Assembly (NCBI RefSeq): GCF_900100965.1 | Contig: NZ_FMUJ01000002.1 | Location: 741,869 to 805,868 of the forward strand | DNA from: Variovorax sp. EL159 | GTDB lineage: Bacteria > Pseudomonadota > Gammaproteobacteria > Burkholderiales > Burkholderiaceae_C | Direction: 5' to 3' | Length of the DNA: 64,000 nucleotides | Made by a program: the position numbers and the translations under genes | In this document: positions 54,290 to 62,404 of the stretch, piece by piece | How positions within the stretch are numbered: position 1 is the stretch's first letter | Layout: each line of letters starts with the position of its first letter | The notes under the pieces: generated by a model | Database searches by the model: none | Told to the model about the DNA's origin: nothing | The model's input: the letters and a program-made list of their open reading frames with translations, nothing else

Positions 54290-54548
54290 TCAGGGCGTCG
54301 CTCGCGCCGACGGGGTACCTTGCTCCGCGAATGCCCCCGGCCTGCGGCCTCCTCCTTTATTTCGCTGCGCAAGGCACCCCGCCGGCGTGAGCGTTATTCA
54401 GAGTGGTCGTTGATCGGCCGGCGCAACGACGGCGCCTACTGTGCGCAGGGCACCGGGTACTCCCCGCAGCGAAATAAAGGAGGAGGGGCGAAGCCCCGGG
54501 GGACATTCGCGGAGGGGAGTACCCGGTGTCCTGTGTACACGCCCTGAA
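54290..54548. repeat. Composite inverted repeat (REP-like element)
   Basis: Outer arms TTCAGGGCGT (54290-54299) and ACGCCCTGAA (54539-54548) enclose two inverted copies of a 44-47 bp core: the left copy (54326-54369) runs from CGCGAATG to TTTCGCTGCG, the right copy (54465-54511) from CGCAGCGAAA to CATTCGCG. Each copy contains its own small hairpin (CGGCCTGCGGCC; GGGGCGAAGCCCC). Side palindromes CCGGGTACTCCCC and GGGGAGTACCCGG flank the right copy. No coding frame is present. It looks like an interspersed palindromic element. Confidence 0.75.
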
Positions 54549-54561
54549 GCCCCGAAGAATT

Positions 54562-56298
54562 TCAGCGCCGATGCCGCCCCGCCATGAGTTCGATCACCTC
54601 GCGAAAGATCGTGTTGCCCGTAGAGGTCGCAAGGTCCAGCACATGGCTGCGGCTGTAGTAAGGACTCAGGTCAAGGCCCACGCCGATGCCGGCGATCGCG
54701 ATGTCGCCGCGCTGCTCCTGCCGCGCGACCACATCGCGCAAATGATGGTCGAGGTAGTGCGCATCGTTGGCCAGGTGGGTGGCGCTGTCCATCGGCGAGC
54801 CATCGGAAATTACCAGCAGCAGCTTGCGTTCTTCGGTGCGCTGGCGAAGGCGCGCGCAGGCCCAGTCGACCGCCTCACCGTCGATGCCTTCGCGAAACAG
54901 GTCGGCCTTGAGCAGCGCAGCCATCGCGGGCCGTGCGCGTCGCCACGGTGTCGCCGCTGCCTTGAAGACGAGGTGGCAGCGCTCGTTCAATCGACCGGGG
55001 TGCGCTGGCCGGCCGGCGCGCACCCATTCGCGTTGCGCGCGGCCGCCGTTCCATGCGCCGGTGGTAAAGCCCAGCACCTCGCTGGCCACGCCGGCCTGTT
55101 CGAGCGCGCGCGCGAACACGTCGACCATCATTGCGACCGATTCGGCGTGCTCCTTCATCGAGCCCGAGCAGTCGATCAGAAAAGTGACCAGGCTGTCGGC
55201 CACAGGCTCCATGCGCTCGGTGCGAAACAGCCGGCGCTCAGTGGGCGAGGCCACAAGCTGCGCGAGCCGGCGGCCATCGATCAGGCCTTCTTCCTGCCCG
55301 CTGTCCCAACCGTCGCGCGTGGGGTCGGCCAGCAGCGCGCGCAGTTCGCGCGCCAGACGGGCGATGTTCACGCCCTGCGCGGCAATGCGGCGGTCGAGCT
55401 TTTCGCGATGCCCCGCCAGCACGTCTTTGCGTGCGAGCGTGGCGGCATCGTGCTCGCGGTCGTAGGCGGTGGTGAAGATGCGGTATGTGCCACCCGCATC
55501 GTCGAGCACCGCGCTGCGGCCCGACTCGGCGGTGGTGAAGCGCTCGATGATCTCCTGGTCCATGTCGGCGACAAGGCTGAACACGCTGCGCTTGTCGTCC
55601 ACATGCGGATCGCGTGCGGCGTCGCTGCCTTCGTCGCCGGCCTCGTGCAGCATGGTGGCGATGGTGCGTGCGACGGTCCGCGCGTGCACGGCGTAAGCGG
55701 CCTGGTCGGTGCGGTCGCGGCGCAAGCCCGCGAGCGCATGGCCGATCCGCGGGGCGAGCGCGAAGCGCGTGGCTTCGAGCATGTCTTCGGTTTCTTCGAC
55801 CACCTGCTGGCCACTCACGCGGGCGCGGCAGATCTGTGCGACGGCATACAGCAGCAGGCCGCGCGCGGTATCGGTCAGGCCCGAATGGTGGAAGGCCAGC
55901 GACCACTGCTCGTGGCGGTGCCGCAGGTTGTGGTGCATGCCGGCCATGACCTCGGGCGCGAGTGCCTCGACGCGAAACTGTTCGAGCATCTCGAACACCA
56001 TGCGCTCGACCGGCTCTTCGGGCCGCAGGCGTTCATGCAGTGCCGCATCGGAAGCCGTGAGCCGCAATGCCAGCCCATCGGCCACGCCGCGAAAGGATGC
56101 GAAGTCGTCGGTGTCGGGTGACGGATGCAGGTGCGGTGCGAACCACGGCAGCGGCATGCGGCCACGATGCAGGCGGCGCCCGCGAAAGTGCAGGTCGCGC
56201 TCGCCGCTGAAGGCCCGCACCACGCCCGCGCACAGCTCGGCCACCAGCTCTTCCTGCCGCACGCGGCGCTGCATCGCGCTCGCGGGCGTGTCGGTCAT
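54562..56298 (-). CDS. CobT-like protein with VWA domain
   Basis: This 578-residue protein resembles the CobT subunit of aerobic cobaltochelatase: an N-terminal helical part beginning VRQEELVAELCAGVVRAFSG and a C-terminal von Willebrand A domain with the metal site DCSGSMKEHAESVA and SDGSPMDSATH. CobT works with the AAA+ ATPase CobS. The start overlaps the CobS stop (ATGA). No CobN is present here and no corrin genes are near, so the pair may serve another metallation or remodelling job. Confidence 0.8.
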   Translation of the reverse strand: MTDTPASAMQRRVRQEELVAELCAGVVRAFSGERDLHFRGRRLHRGRMPLPWFAPHLHPSPDTDDFASFRGVADGLALRLTASDAALHERLRPEEPVERMVFEMLEQFRVEALAPEVMAGMHHNLRHRHEQWSLAFHHSGLTDTARGLLLYAVAQICRARVSGQQVVEETEDMLEATRFALAPRIGHALAGLRRDRTDQAAYAVHARTVARTIATMLHEAGDEGSDAARDPHVDDKRSVFSLVADMDQEIIERFTTAESGRSAVLDDAGGTYRIFTTAYDREHDAATLARKDVLAGHREKLDRRIAAQGVNIARLARELRALLADPTRDGWDSGQEEGLIDGRRLAQLVASPTERRLFRTERMEPVADSLVTFLIDCSGSMKEHAESVAMMVDVFARALEQAGVASEVLGFTTGAWNGGRAQREWVRAGRPAHPGRLNERCHLVFKAAATPWRRARPAMAALLKADLFREGIDGEAVDWACARLRQRTEERKLLLVISDGSPMDSATHLANDAHYLDHHLRDVVARQEQRGDIAIAGIGVGLDLSPYYSRSHVLDLATSTGNTIFREVIELMAGRHRR

Positions 56299-57278
56299 GG
56301 CTGCGAGCCCGGCGCGAGTTGCTGCGACTCCTTCAGTTCTTGGTCGAAGCAGCGCTGGAAGTATTCGGCGACCAGTGGCCGCTCGGCGTCGTCGCACTTG
56401 TTGACGAACGAGAGCCTGAACGCCAGTGCCGGGTCTTTGAAGATCTCGACGTTCTCGGCCCAGGTGATGACGGTGCGCGGCGACATCAGCGTCGACAGGT
56501 CGCCCGCCGCGAAGCCTTTGCGCGTGAGGTCGGCCACGGCCACCATCTTCGCGACGAGCTTGCGCCCGGCCTCGTCGGCCAGCGACGGCACGCGCGCCTG
56601 CACGATCGCGATCTCTTCATCGGCCGGCAGGTAGTTGAGCGAAGCGACGATGTTCCAGCGGTCGATCTGCGCATGGTTCAGCCGCTGCGCGCCGTGGTAC
56701 AGGCCGTTGAGGTTGCCCAGGCCCACGGTGTTGGCCGTGGCGAACAGGCGAAAGAACGGATGCGGGCGCAGCACCTTGTTCTGGTCCATGAGCGTGAACT
56801 TGCCGTCGCGCTCCAGGATGCGCTGGATGACGAACATCACGTCGGGCCGGCCCGCGTCGTACTCGTCGAAGATCAGCGCCACGGGCCGCTGCAGCGACCA
56901 CGGCACGATGCCTTCCTGGAACTCGGTGACCTGCTTGCCTTCGCGCAGCACCACCGCGTCTTTGCCGACAAGGTCGAGCCGGCTGATGTGGCCGTCGAGG
57001 TTCAGGCGCACGCAGGGCCAGTTCAGCCGCGCGGCCACCTGCTCGATGTGGGTCGACTTGCCCGTGCCGTGCAGCCCCTGCACCATCACGCGGCGGTCGC
57101 GCATGAAGCCCGCGAGGATGGCAAGCGTCACGTCGGGGTTGAAGCGGTAGACCGCATCGACCTCGGGCACGTGGTCATCGCGCTCGCTGAAGGCGGGCAC
57201 CTGCAGGTCGGTGTCGATGCCGAACACCTCGCGCACGCTCAGCATGCGGTCGGGCCGAAGGTCTGCGGTGTCGGTCAC
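56295..57278 (-). CDS. CobS-like AAA+ ATPase
   Basis: This protein of about 327 residues carries SVREVFGIDTDLQVPAFSE at the N-terminus, Walker A QGLHGTGKSTHIEQVA, Walker B LIFDEYDAGRPDV and the sensor region FRLFATANTVGLGNLNG, all as in CobS/MoxR-type ATPases. It would form a ring that drives the CobT partner. The start is unclear: GTG 57278, TTG 57293 and ATG 57245 are all in frame. It lies 10-25 nt after the IclR stop, in the same operon. Confidence 0.82.
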   Translation of the reverse strand: MTDTADLRPDRMLSVREVFGIDTDLQVPAFSERDDHVPEVDAVYRFNPDVTLAILAGFMRDRRVMVQGLHGTGKSTHIEQVAARLNWPCVRLNLDGHISRLDLVGKDAVVLREGKQVTEFQEGIVPWSLQRPVALIFDEYDAGRPDVMFVIQRILERDGKFTLMDQNKVLRPHPFFRLFATANTVGLGNLNGLYHGAQRLNHAQIDRWNIVASLNYLPADEEIAIVQARVPSLADEAGRKLVAKMVAVADLTRKGFAAGDLSTLMSPRTVITWAENVEIFKDPALAFRLSFVNKCDDAERPLVAEYFQRCFDQELKESQQLAPGSQP

Positions 57279-57303
57279 GGTGGGCTTTCGCAAAAAAATT
57301 CGG

Positions 57304-58134
57304 TCAGGCCTGCGCGCGGTCGGCGCCGGCGTCGGTGTCGATGCGGCTCAGTGCCAGGGCGGCGCGCTGCAGTGCGGGCAGCAGCGTCTTCGCCTTCGCC
57401 GCATCGAGCCGCATGATCGGCGCCTGCACCGCGATGCAAAGGTTCGATGGGCCTTCGTCGCCCGAGGGCACCAGCGCGGCGATGCACAGCAGGCCGGGCA
57501 GGAACTCTTCGTTGTCGATGGCAAAGCCGCTCTTGCGCACGCGCTGCACTTCCTTCTCCAGCGCTTCGGGGTCGGTCAGCGTCTTGGGCGTGTACGGCTC
57601 CAGCGGGGCGTTCGACAGCAGTCGGCGGCGCTGTGCGGTGCTCATCTGCGAGAGAAAGATCTTGCCGCTGGCCGAGCAGTGCACCGGCACGCGCGAACCC
57701 GAGTGCAGGTAAAAGCGCAGCGGCGCAGCGGTCTCGACGCGGTCGAGGTACACGACCTCGCTGCCCGACAGGGCCGTGAGGTTGCAGCTCTCGCCGATCT
57801 CTTCCACCAGCTGGCGCAGCACCGTGTGGCGCGCACCGTGCAGGCTGTCGTTGAGCAGCAGGTTCTCGGCCAGCCGCCGCAGCCGCGTGCCGATGCCGTA
57901 GTGGCGCCCGTCGCCTTCGCGCTGCAGCAGGCCCGCGCCTTCGAGCTGCTGCAGCATGCGGTGCAGCGTCGGCTTGGGCATGCCCGTTTCTTCGACCAGC
58001 CCTTGCAGCGAATAGCGCTGGTCTTTCGCGGCCATGACTTCGAGCAGGCCGAACAGGCGCATGGTGGGCGTGTCGCCCGCCGGTTCTGCGGCTTCTGCAG
58101 CGGCGCCGAGGGAGGGGCCTTTGACGATCTTCAT
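57304..58134 (-). CDS. IclR-family regulator divergent from xsc
   Basis: This 276-residue regulator has the HTH YSLQGLVEETGMPKPTLHRMLQQL and an IclR effector domain (LTALSGSEVVYLDRVE, PVHCSASGKIFLSQM, EEFLPGLLCIAAL). It is divergent from xsc and leads into CobS/CobT. Inverted repeats between the two starts suggest that it controls both xsc-ackA and its own operon. ATG 58146 is an alternative start. Confidence 0.9.
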   Translation of the reverse strand: MKIVKGPSLGAAAEAAEPAGDTPTMRLFGLLEVMAAKDQRYSLQGLVEETGMPKPTLHRMLQQLEGAGLLQREGDGRHYGIGTRLRRLAENLLLNDSLHGARHTVLRQLVEEIGESCNLTALSGSEVVYLDRVETAAPLRFYLHSGSRVPVHCSASGKIFLSQMSTAQRRRLLSNAPLEPYTPKTLTDPEALEKEVQRVRKSGFAIDNEEFLPGLLCIAALVPSGDEGPSNLCIAVQAPIMRLDAAKAKTLLPALQRAALALSRIDTDAGADRAQA

Positions 58135-58151
58135 GCGGCGGATCATAGTTG

Positions 58152-58257
58152 TTTTACAAAAAACAAGACAAGGCGTACCGATTTTTGTAAATTGTTTGAC
58201 GCCAGCGCGATGCCGTCCTATATTCCGCCGGAACGAATTTCGGAACAAGAGGTTCCG
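58152..58257. promoter_or_regulatory. xsc promoter with IclR-type operators
   Basis: TTGACG (58196-58201) and TATATT (58219-58224) with a 17-bp spacer form a good promoter for xsc. TTCCGCCGGAA (58223-58233) overlaps the -10 box and start site, and CGGAACAAGAGGTTCCG (58241-58257) follows. An A/T-rich pair, TTTTACAAAAA (58152) and TTTTTGTAAA (58182), lies upstream between the divergent genes. Confidence 0.7.
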
Positions 58258-58306
58258 ACTTTTCGATTGCACATCGCAGCCCCCACCTCTTCAGGAGACG
58301 CCTTCC

Positions 58307-60130
58307 ATGAGCCAGAAGCAACCCGCCGCCCCCACCCGTGAAGCCGTCACCGGGGTGCAGAAGATGACGCCTTCCGAGGCCTTCGTCGAGACCATGGTCG
58401 CCAATGGCGTGACCGACATCTTCGGCATCATGGGCTCGGCCTTCATGGACGCGATGGACATCTTTGCGCCCGCCGGCATCCGCCTGATTCCGGTGGTGCA
58501 CGAGCAGGGCGGTGCCCACATGGCCGACGGCTATGCGCGCGTGTCGGGCCGCCACGGCCTCGTGATCGGCCAGAACGGCCCCGGCATCAGCAACTGCGTG
58601 ACCGCCATTGCCGCGGCCTACTGGGCGCACAGCCCGGTCGTGATGATCACGCCCGAGACCGGCACCATGGGCATGGGCCTCGGCGGCTTCCAGGAAGCCA
58701 ACCAGCTGCCGATGTTCCAGGAGTTCACCAAGTACCAGGGCCATGTGAACAACCCCAAGCGCATGGCCGAGTACACGGCGCGCTGCTTCGACCGCGCCAT
58801 CTCCGAGATGGGCCCGACGCAGCTGAACATTCCGCGCGACTACTTCTACGGCGAGATCACCACCGAGATCCCGAAGCCGATGCGCGTGGAGCGCGGCGCG
58901 GGTGGCGAGAACAGCCTGAACGCCGCCGTCGAACTGCTGGCCTCGGCCAAGTTCCCGGTGATCCTCTCCGGCGGCGGCGTGGTCATGGGCGACGCGGTGG
59001 CCGAGTGCCAGGCGCTGGCCGAACGCCTGGGCGCACCGGTGGCCAACGGCTACCTGCGCAACGACTCCTTCCCCGCGAGCCATCCGCTGTGGGCCGGCCC
59101 GCTCGGCTACCAAGGCTCCAAGGCCGCGATGAAGCTGATCGCGCAGGCCGACGTGGTGCTCGCGCTCGGCTCGCGCATGGGCCCGTTCGGCACGCTGCCG
59201 CAGCACGGCATGGACTACTGGCCGAAGGACGCGAAGATCATCCAGGTCGAGGCCGACCACACCAACCTCGGGCTGGTGAAGAAGATCACCGTCGGCATTC
59301 ACGGCGACGCCAAGGCCACCGCCAAGGAACTGCTCAAGCGCCTGCAGGGCAAGACGCTGGCCTGCGATGCCACCAAGGCCGAGCGCGCCGACAAGATCAA
59401 GGCCGAGAAGGCCGCGTGGGAGAAAGAACTCGACGAGTGGACCCACGAGCGCGACCAGTTCAGCCTCGACGCCATCGAGGAAGCCAAGAGCGAAAAGACA
59501 CCCACGGGCGGCAGCTACCTGCACCCGCGCCAAGTGCTGCGCGAGCTTGAAAAAGCCATGCCGCCGCGCGTGATGGTCTCCACCGACATTGGCAACATCA
59601 ACGCCATTGCCAACAGCTACCTGCGCTTCGAGGAGCCGCGCAGCTTCTTCGCACCGATGAGCTTCGGCAACTGCGGCTACTCGCTGCCCACCATGATCGG
59701 CGCCAAGTGCGCCGCGCCCGACCGCCCGGCCGTGGCCTACGCCGGCGACGGCGCCTGGGGCATGAGCATGGTCGAGATCATGACGGCCGTGCGCCACGAC
59801 ATCCCGGTGACGGCGGTGGTCTTCCACAACCGCCAGTGGGGCGCCGAGAAGAAGAACCAGGTCGACTTCTACAACCGCCGCTTCGTTGCGGGCGAACTCG
59901 AAAGCGAAAGCTTCGCGGGCATCGCCAAGGCCATGGGCGCCGAAGGCATCGTGGTCGACAAGCTCGAAGACGTGGGCCCGGCGCTGAAGAAGGCCATCGA
60001 CATGCAGATGAACGAAGGCAAGACCTGCGTGATCGAGATCATGTGCACCCGCGAGCTGGGCGACCCGTTCCGCCGCGATGCGCTGTCGAAGCCGGTGCGC
60101 TTTCTGGACAAGTACAAGGACTACGTCTGA
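58307..60130 (+). CDS. xsc: Sulfoacetaldehyde acetyltransferase
   Basis: This 607-residue thiamine diphosphate enzyme converts sulfoacetaldehyde and phosphate to acetyl phosphate and sulfite. It has the N-terminal ThDP glutamate region VVHEQGGAHMADGYARVSGR, the Xsc-type ITPETGTMGMGLGGFQEANQ, and the ThDP motif AGDGAWGMSMVEIMTAVRHD with the VVFHNRQWGAEKKNQ follow-up. Length fits Xsc (about 590-600). AGGAG precedes the ATG. AckA follows after 7 nt. It is the meeting point of the taurine and sulfoacetate routes in this window. Confidence 0.93.
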   Translation: MSQKQPAAPTREAVTGVQKMTPSEAFVETMVANGVTDIFGIMGSAFMDAMDIFAPAGIRLIPVVHEQGGAHMADGYARVSGRHGLVIGQNGPGISNCVTAIAAAYWAHSPVVMITPETGTMGMGLGGFQEANQLPMFQEFTKYQGHVNNPKRMAEYTARCFDRAISEMGPTQLNIPRDYFYGEITTEIPKPMRVERGAGGENSLNAAVELLASAKFPVILSGGGVVMGDAVAECQALAERLGAPVANGYLRNDSFPASHPLWAGPLGYQGSKAAMKLIAQADVVLALGSRMGPFGTLPQHGMDYWPKDAKIIQVEADHTNLGLVKKITVGIHGDAKATAKELLKRLQGKTLACDATKAERADKIKAEKAAWEKELDEWTHERDQFSLDAIEEAKSEKTPTGGSYLHPRQVLRELEKAMPPRVMVSTDIGNINAIANSYLRFEEPRSFFAPMSFGNCGYSLPTMIGAKCAAPDRPAVAYAGDGAWGMSMVEIMTAVRHDIPVTAVVFHNRQWGAEKKNQVDFYNRRFVAGELESESFAGIAKAMGAEGIVVDKLEDVGPALKKAIDMQMNEGKTCVIEIMCTRELGDPFRRDALSKPVRFLDKYKDYV

Positions 60131-60137
60131 ACAAGCC

Positions 60138-61343
60138 ATGGCCGATGCGCTGCTGACTCTCAATGCCGGGTCGTCGTCGATCAAGGTCGCGCTGTTCGAT
60201 GCGGCGGATGAGGCACGCAGCGACGGCCATGTGCTGCCAGCGGCACTGTGGTCAGGCCAGGCCGACGGCCTGGGCGCCGGACTGAAGGCGCGGCTGCGCG
60301 TGCGCGATGCGCAGGGCAACACCCTGCACGACGCCGCGCTCGACGGCGCGCAGGCCTCGCATCAGGGCGCGCTCGCGGCGCTGCTCGACTGGCATGCACA
60401 GCAGGGCGACGGCCGGCGCATCGCCGGCGTCGGGCACCGCATCGTGCATGGCGGCACGGATTTCGTGGCGCCGGTGCGCATCGACGCGCAGGTGCTCGAA
60501 GCACTGGCCAGGCTCGAGCCGCTGGCACCGTTGCACCAGCCGCACAACCTGGCCGGCGTGCGCGCGGCAATGGCGGCCTTCGAGGGCGTGCCGCAGGTGG
60601 CGTGCTTCGACACCGCTTTCCACGCGGTGCAGCCCGAGGTCAACCGCCGATTCGCCTTGCCGCGCGCGCTGCACGACGCAGGCGTTCGGCGCTACGGTTT
60701 CCATGGGCTTTCGTACGAATCCATCGTGGCGCAGCTCGCGCACGTGGCACCCGGGCTGGCGCAGCGGCGCGTGATCGTCGCGCACCTGGGCAACGGCGCC
60801 TCGATGTGCGGCATTGCACTAGGCCGCTCGGTGGCCACCACGATGACTTTTTCTCCGCTCGACGGCCTCACCATGGGCACGCGCTGCGGCCACATCGATG
60901 CGGCCGTGGTGCTGTACCTGATGCGCTCGCGCGGCATGTCGGCCGACCAGGTCGAGACGCTGCTGTTTCGTGAATCGGGCCTGCTCGGCATGTCGGGCGT
61001 GTCGAGCGACATGCGTGCGCTCGAAGCGTCCGCCGAACCCGCCGCGGCCGAAGCCATCGGGCACTTCGTCGAACAGGTGGTGCAGCACATGGGCAGCCTC
61101 GCGTCGGCGCTGCGCGGTGTCGACGCCATCGTGTTCACCGGTGGCATCGGCGAGAACGCGGCCGGACTGCGCGAACGCATCCTTGAAGACTGCGAGTGGC
61201 TGGGCGTGAACGTCGATGCCGCTGCCAACCGCAGCGGCGCGCAACGGCTCACCACGCCCGAGAGCCCCGTCAGCGCCTGGGTGTTGCGCACCGACGAAGA
61301 GGCCGTCATTGCGCACCACACCGCGCAGGTGCTGCGCGCCTAG
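60138..61343 (+). CDS. ackA: Acetate kinase
   Basis: This 401-residue enzyme transfers phosphate between acetyl phosphate and ADP. It has the acetate-kinase motifs LTLNAGSSSIKVALFD, GHRIVHGG, RYGFHGLSYES, AHLGNGASMCGI and FTGGIGENAA. Being only 7 nt after xsc, it would turn the acetyl phosphate from Xsc into acetate and ATP. Most described xsc loci have a phosphotransacetylase (pta) instead. It converges on the TTT binding-protein gene 9 bp away. Confidence 0.92.
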   Translation: MADALLTLNAGSSSIKVALFDAADEARSDGHVLPAALWSGQADGLGAGLKARLRVRDAQGNTLHDAALDGAQASHQGALAALLDWHAQQGDGRRIAGVGHRIVHGGTDFVAPVRIDAQVLEALARLEPLAPLHQPHNLAGVRAAMAAFEGVPQVACFDTAFHAVQPEVNRRFALPRALHDAGVRRYGFHGLSYESIVAQLAHVAPGLAQRRVIVAHLGNGASMCGIALGRSVATTMTFSPLDGLTMGTRCGHIDAAVVLYLMRSRGMSADQVETLLFRESGLLGMSGVSSDMRALEASAEPAAAEAIGHFVEQVVQHMGSLASALRGVDAIVFTGGIGENAAGLRERILEDCEWLGVNVDAAANRSGAQRLTTPESPVSAWVLRTDEEAVIAHHTAQVLRA

Positions 61344-61352
61344 ATCGGCCAA

Positions 61353-62345
61353 TTAGCTCGGCTGGATATCCGCCGCCTTGATGACGTGCGCCCAGCGCGC
61401 GATCTCGTCGGCCAGGAATGGCGCAAAGCGATCCGGCCCGCGCGCATCGATCACGAAACCCTGCTGCCGCATGCGCTCTTCCAGGCCCGGCAGCGCCAGG
61501 ATCTTCACAACCTCCGCACCCAGCTTCTGCACCGCGGCATCGGGCATGCCGGCCGGCGCCATGATGCCGGTCCAGTTCTCGACCTGCAGCGCCGGTATGC
61601 CGGCTTCGGCGGTCGTCGGCACGTCGGGCAGCAAGGGGTAGCGCGTCTTGCTCGCGATCGCCAGTGCGCGCAGCTTGCCGCCCTTCACATGCGGAATCGA
61701 CTCGGGGATGTTCGAGAACACCACGTCGAGCTGCCCGCCGATCAGGTCGGTCATGCAGGGTGCGCCGCCCTTGTAGGGCACGTGCTGGATCGCGGACTTG
61801 TTCAGGTCGTTGAAGAGCGCGAGCGTCAGATGCGGCGGCGTGCCGCTGCCGCTGGAGCCGGCGTTGAGCTTGCGCTCCTTCGCCGCCGCGATCAGCCCTT
61901 TCAAGTCCTGGATCGGACTGGCCGCCGGCACCACGATCAGCATCGGGCTGCCCGCGATCAGTGCAACCGGGCGCAGGTCTTTCTGGAAGTTGAAGGGCGA
62001 CTTCGGAAACAGCGTCACGTTGGCCGCATGCGTCAGCGTGATCGCGAGCAGTGTGTTGCCGTCGGGCGGTGCCTTCGCCACGAGGTCGGCGCCGATCTGG
62101 CCGTTGCCGCCCGGGCGGTTGTCCACCAGCACGCTGACCTTCCAGCGCTCGCCGAGCTGCTGGCCGATCTGGCGTGCCATCACGTCGGTGAGGCCGCCCG
62201 CCGGGAAGGGCACCACGTAGCGCAGCGTGGCGTCGGGTTTCGGATAGTCCGCGCCCTGCGCTCGCGCCAACCCCGGCGCGAGCGCGCCGAGCGATCCCGT
62301 CGCCGCCAGGGCGGCGGCCCCTTGCATCCATTCACGTCGTTTCAT
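61353..62345 (-). CDS. TTT-family (Bug) periplasmic binding protein, second copy
   Basis: This 330-residue protein begins MKRREWMQGAAALAATGSLG with a signal peptide, then YPKPDATLRYVVPFPAGGLTD and IPALQVENWTGIMAPAGMP, the usual Bug/TctC pattern. It follows two sulfolactate-type dehydrogenase genes on the same strand after a 59-bp gap, so its ligand may be sulfolactate or another 2-hydroxy acid (inference). It is clearly distinct from the Bug protein at 52355. Confidence 0.88.
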   Translation of the reverse strand: MKRREWMQGAAALAATGSLGALAPGLARAQGADYPKPDATLRYVVPFPAGGLTDVMARQIGQQLGERWKVSVLVDNRPGGNGQIGADLVAKAPPDGNTLLAITLTHAANVTLFPKSPFNFQKDLRPVALIAGSPMLIVVPAASPIQDLKGLIAAAKERKLNAGSSGSGTPPHLTLALFNDLNKSAIQHVPYKGGAPCMTDLIGGQLDVVFSNIPESIPHVKGGKLRALAIASKTRYPLLPDVPTTAEAGIPALQVENWTGIMAPAGMPDAAVQKLGAEVVKILALPGLEERMRQQGFVIDARGPDRFAPFLADEIARWAHVIKAADIQPS

Positions 62346-62404
62346 CGTGTTGTCTCCTGTTGTTGTGTTCGGGGGAAATGACGCTCTGCGGCGTTTGCCG
62401 GTGT

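Noticed and set aside
58154..60322. Minus-strand open frame of 722 codons opposite xsc
   Set aside because: Xsc on the plus strand has every family motif; the opposite frame is low-complexity and results from strong third-position GC.
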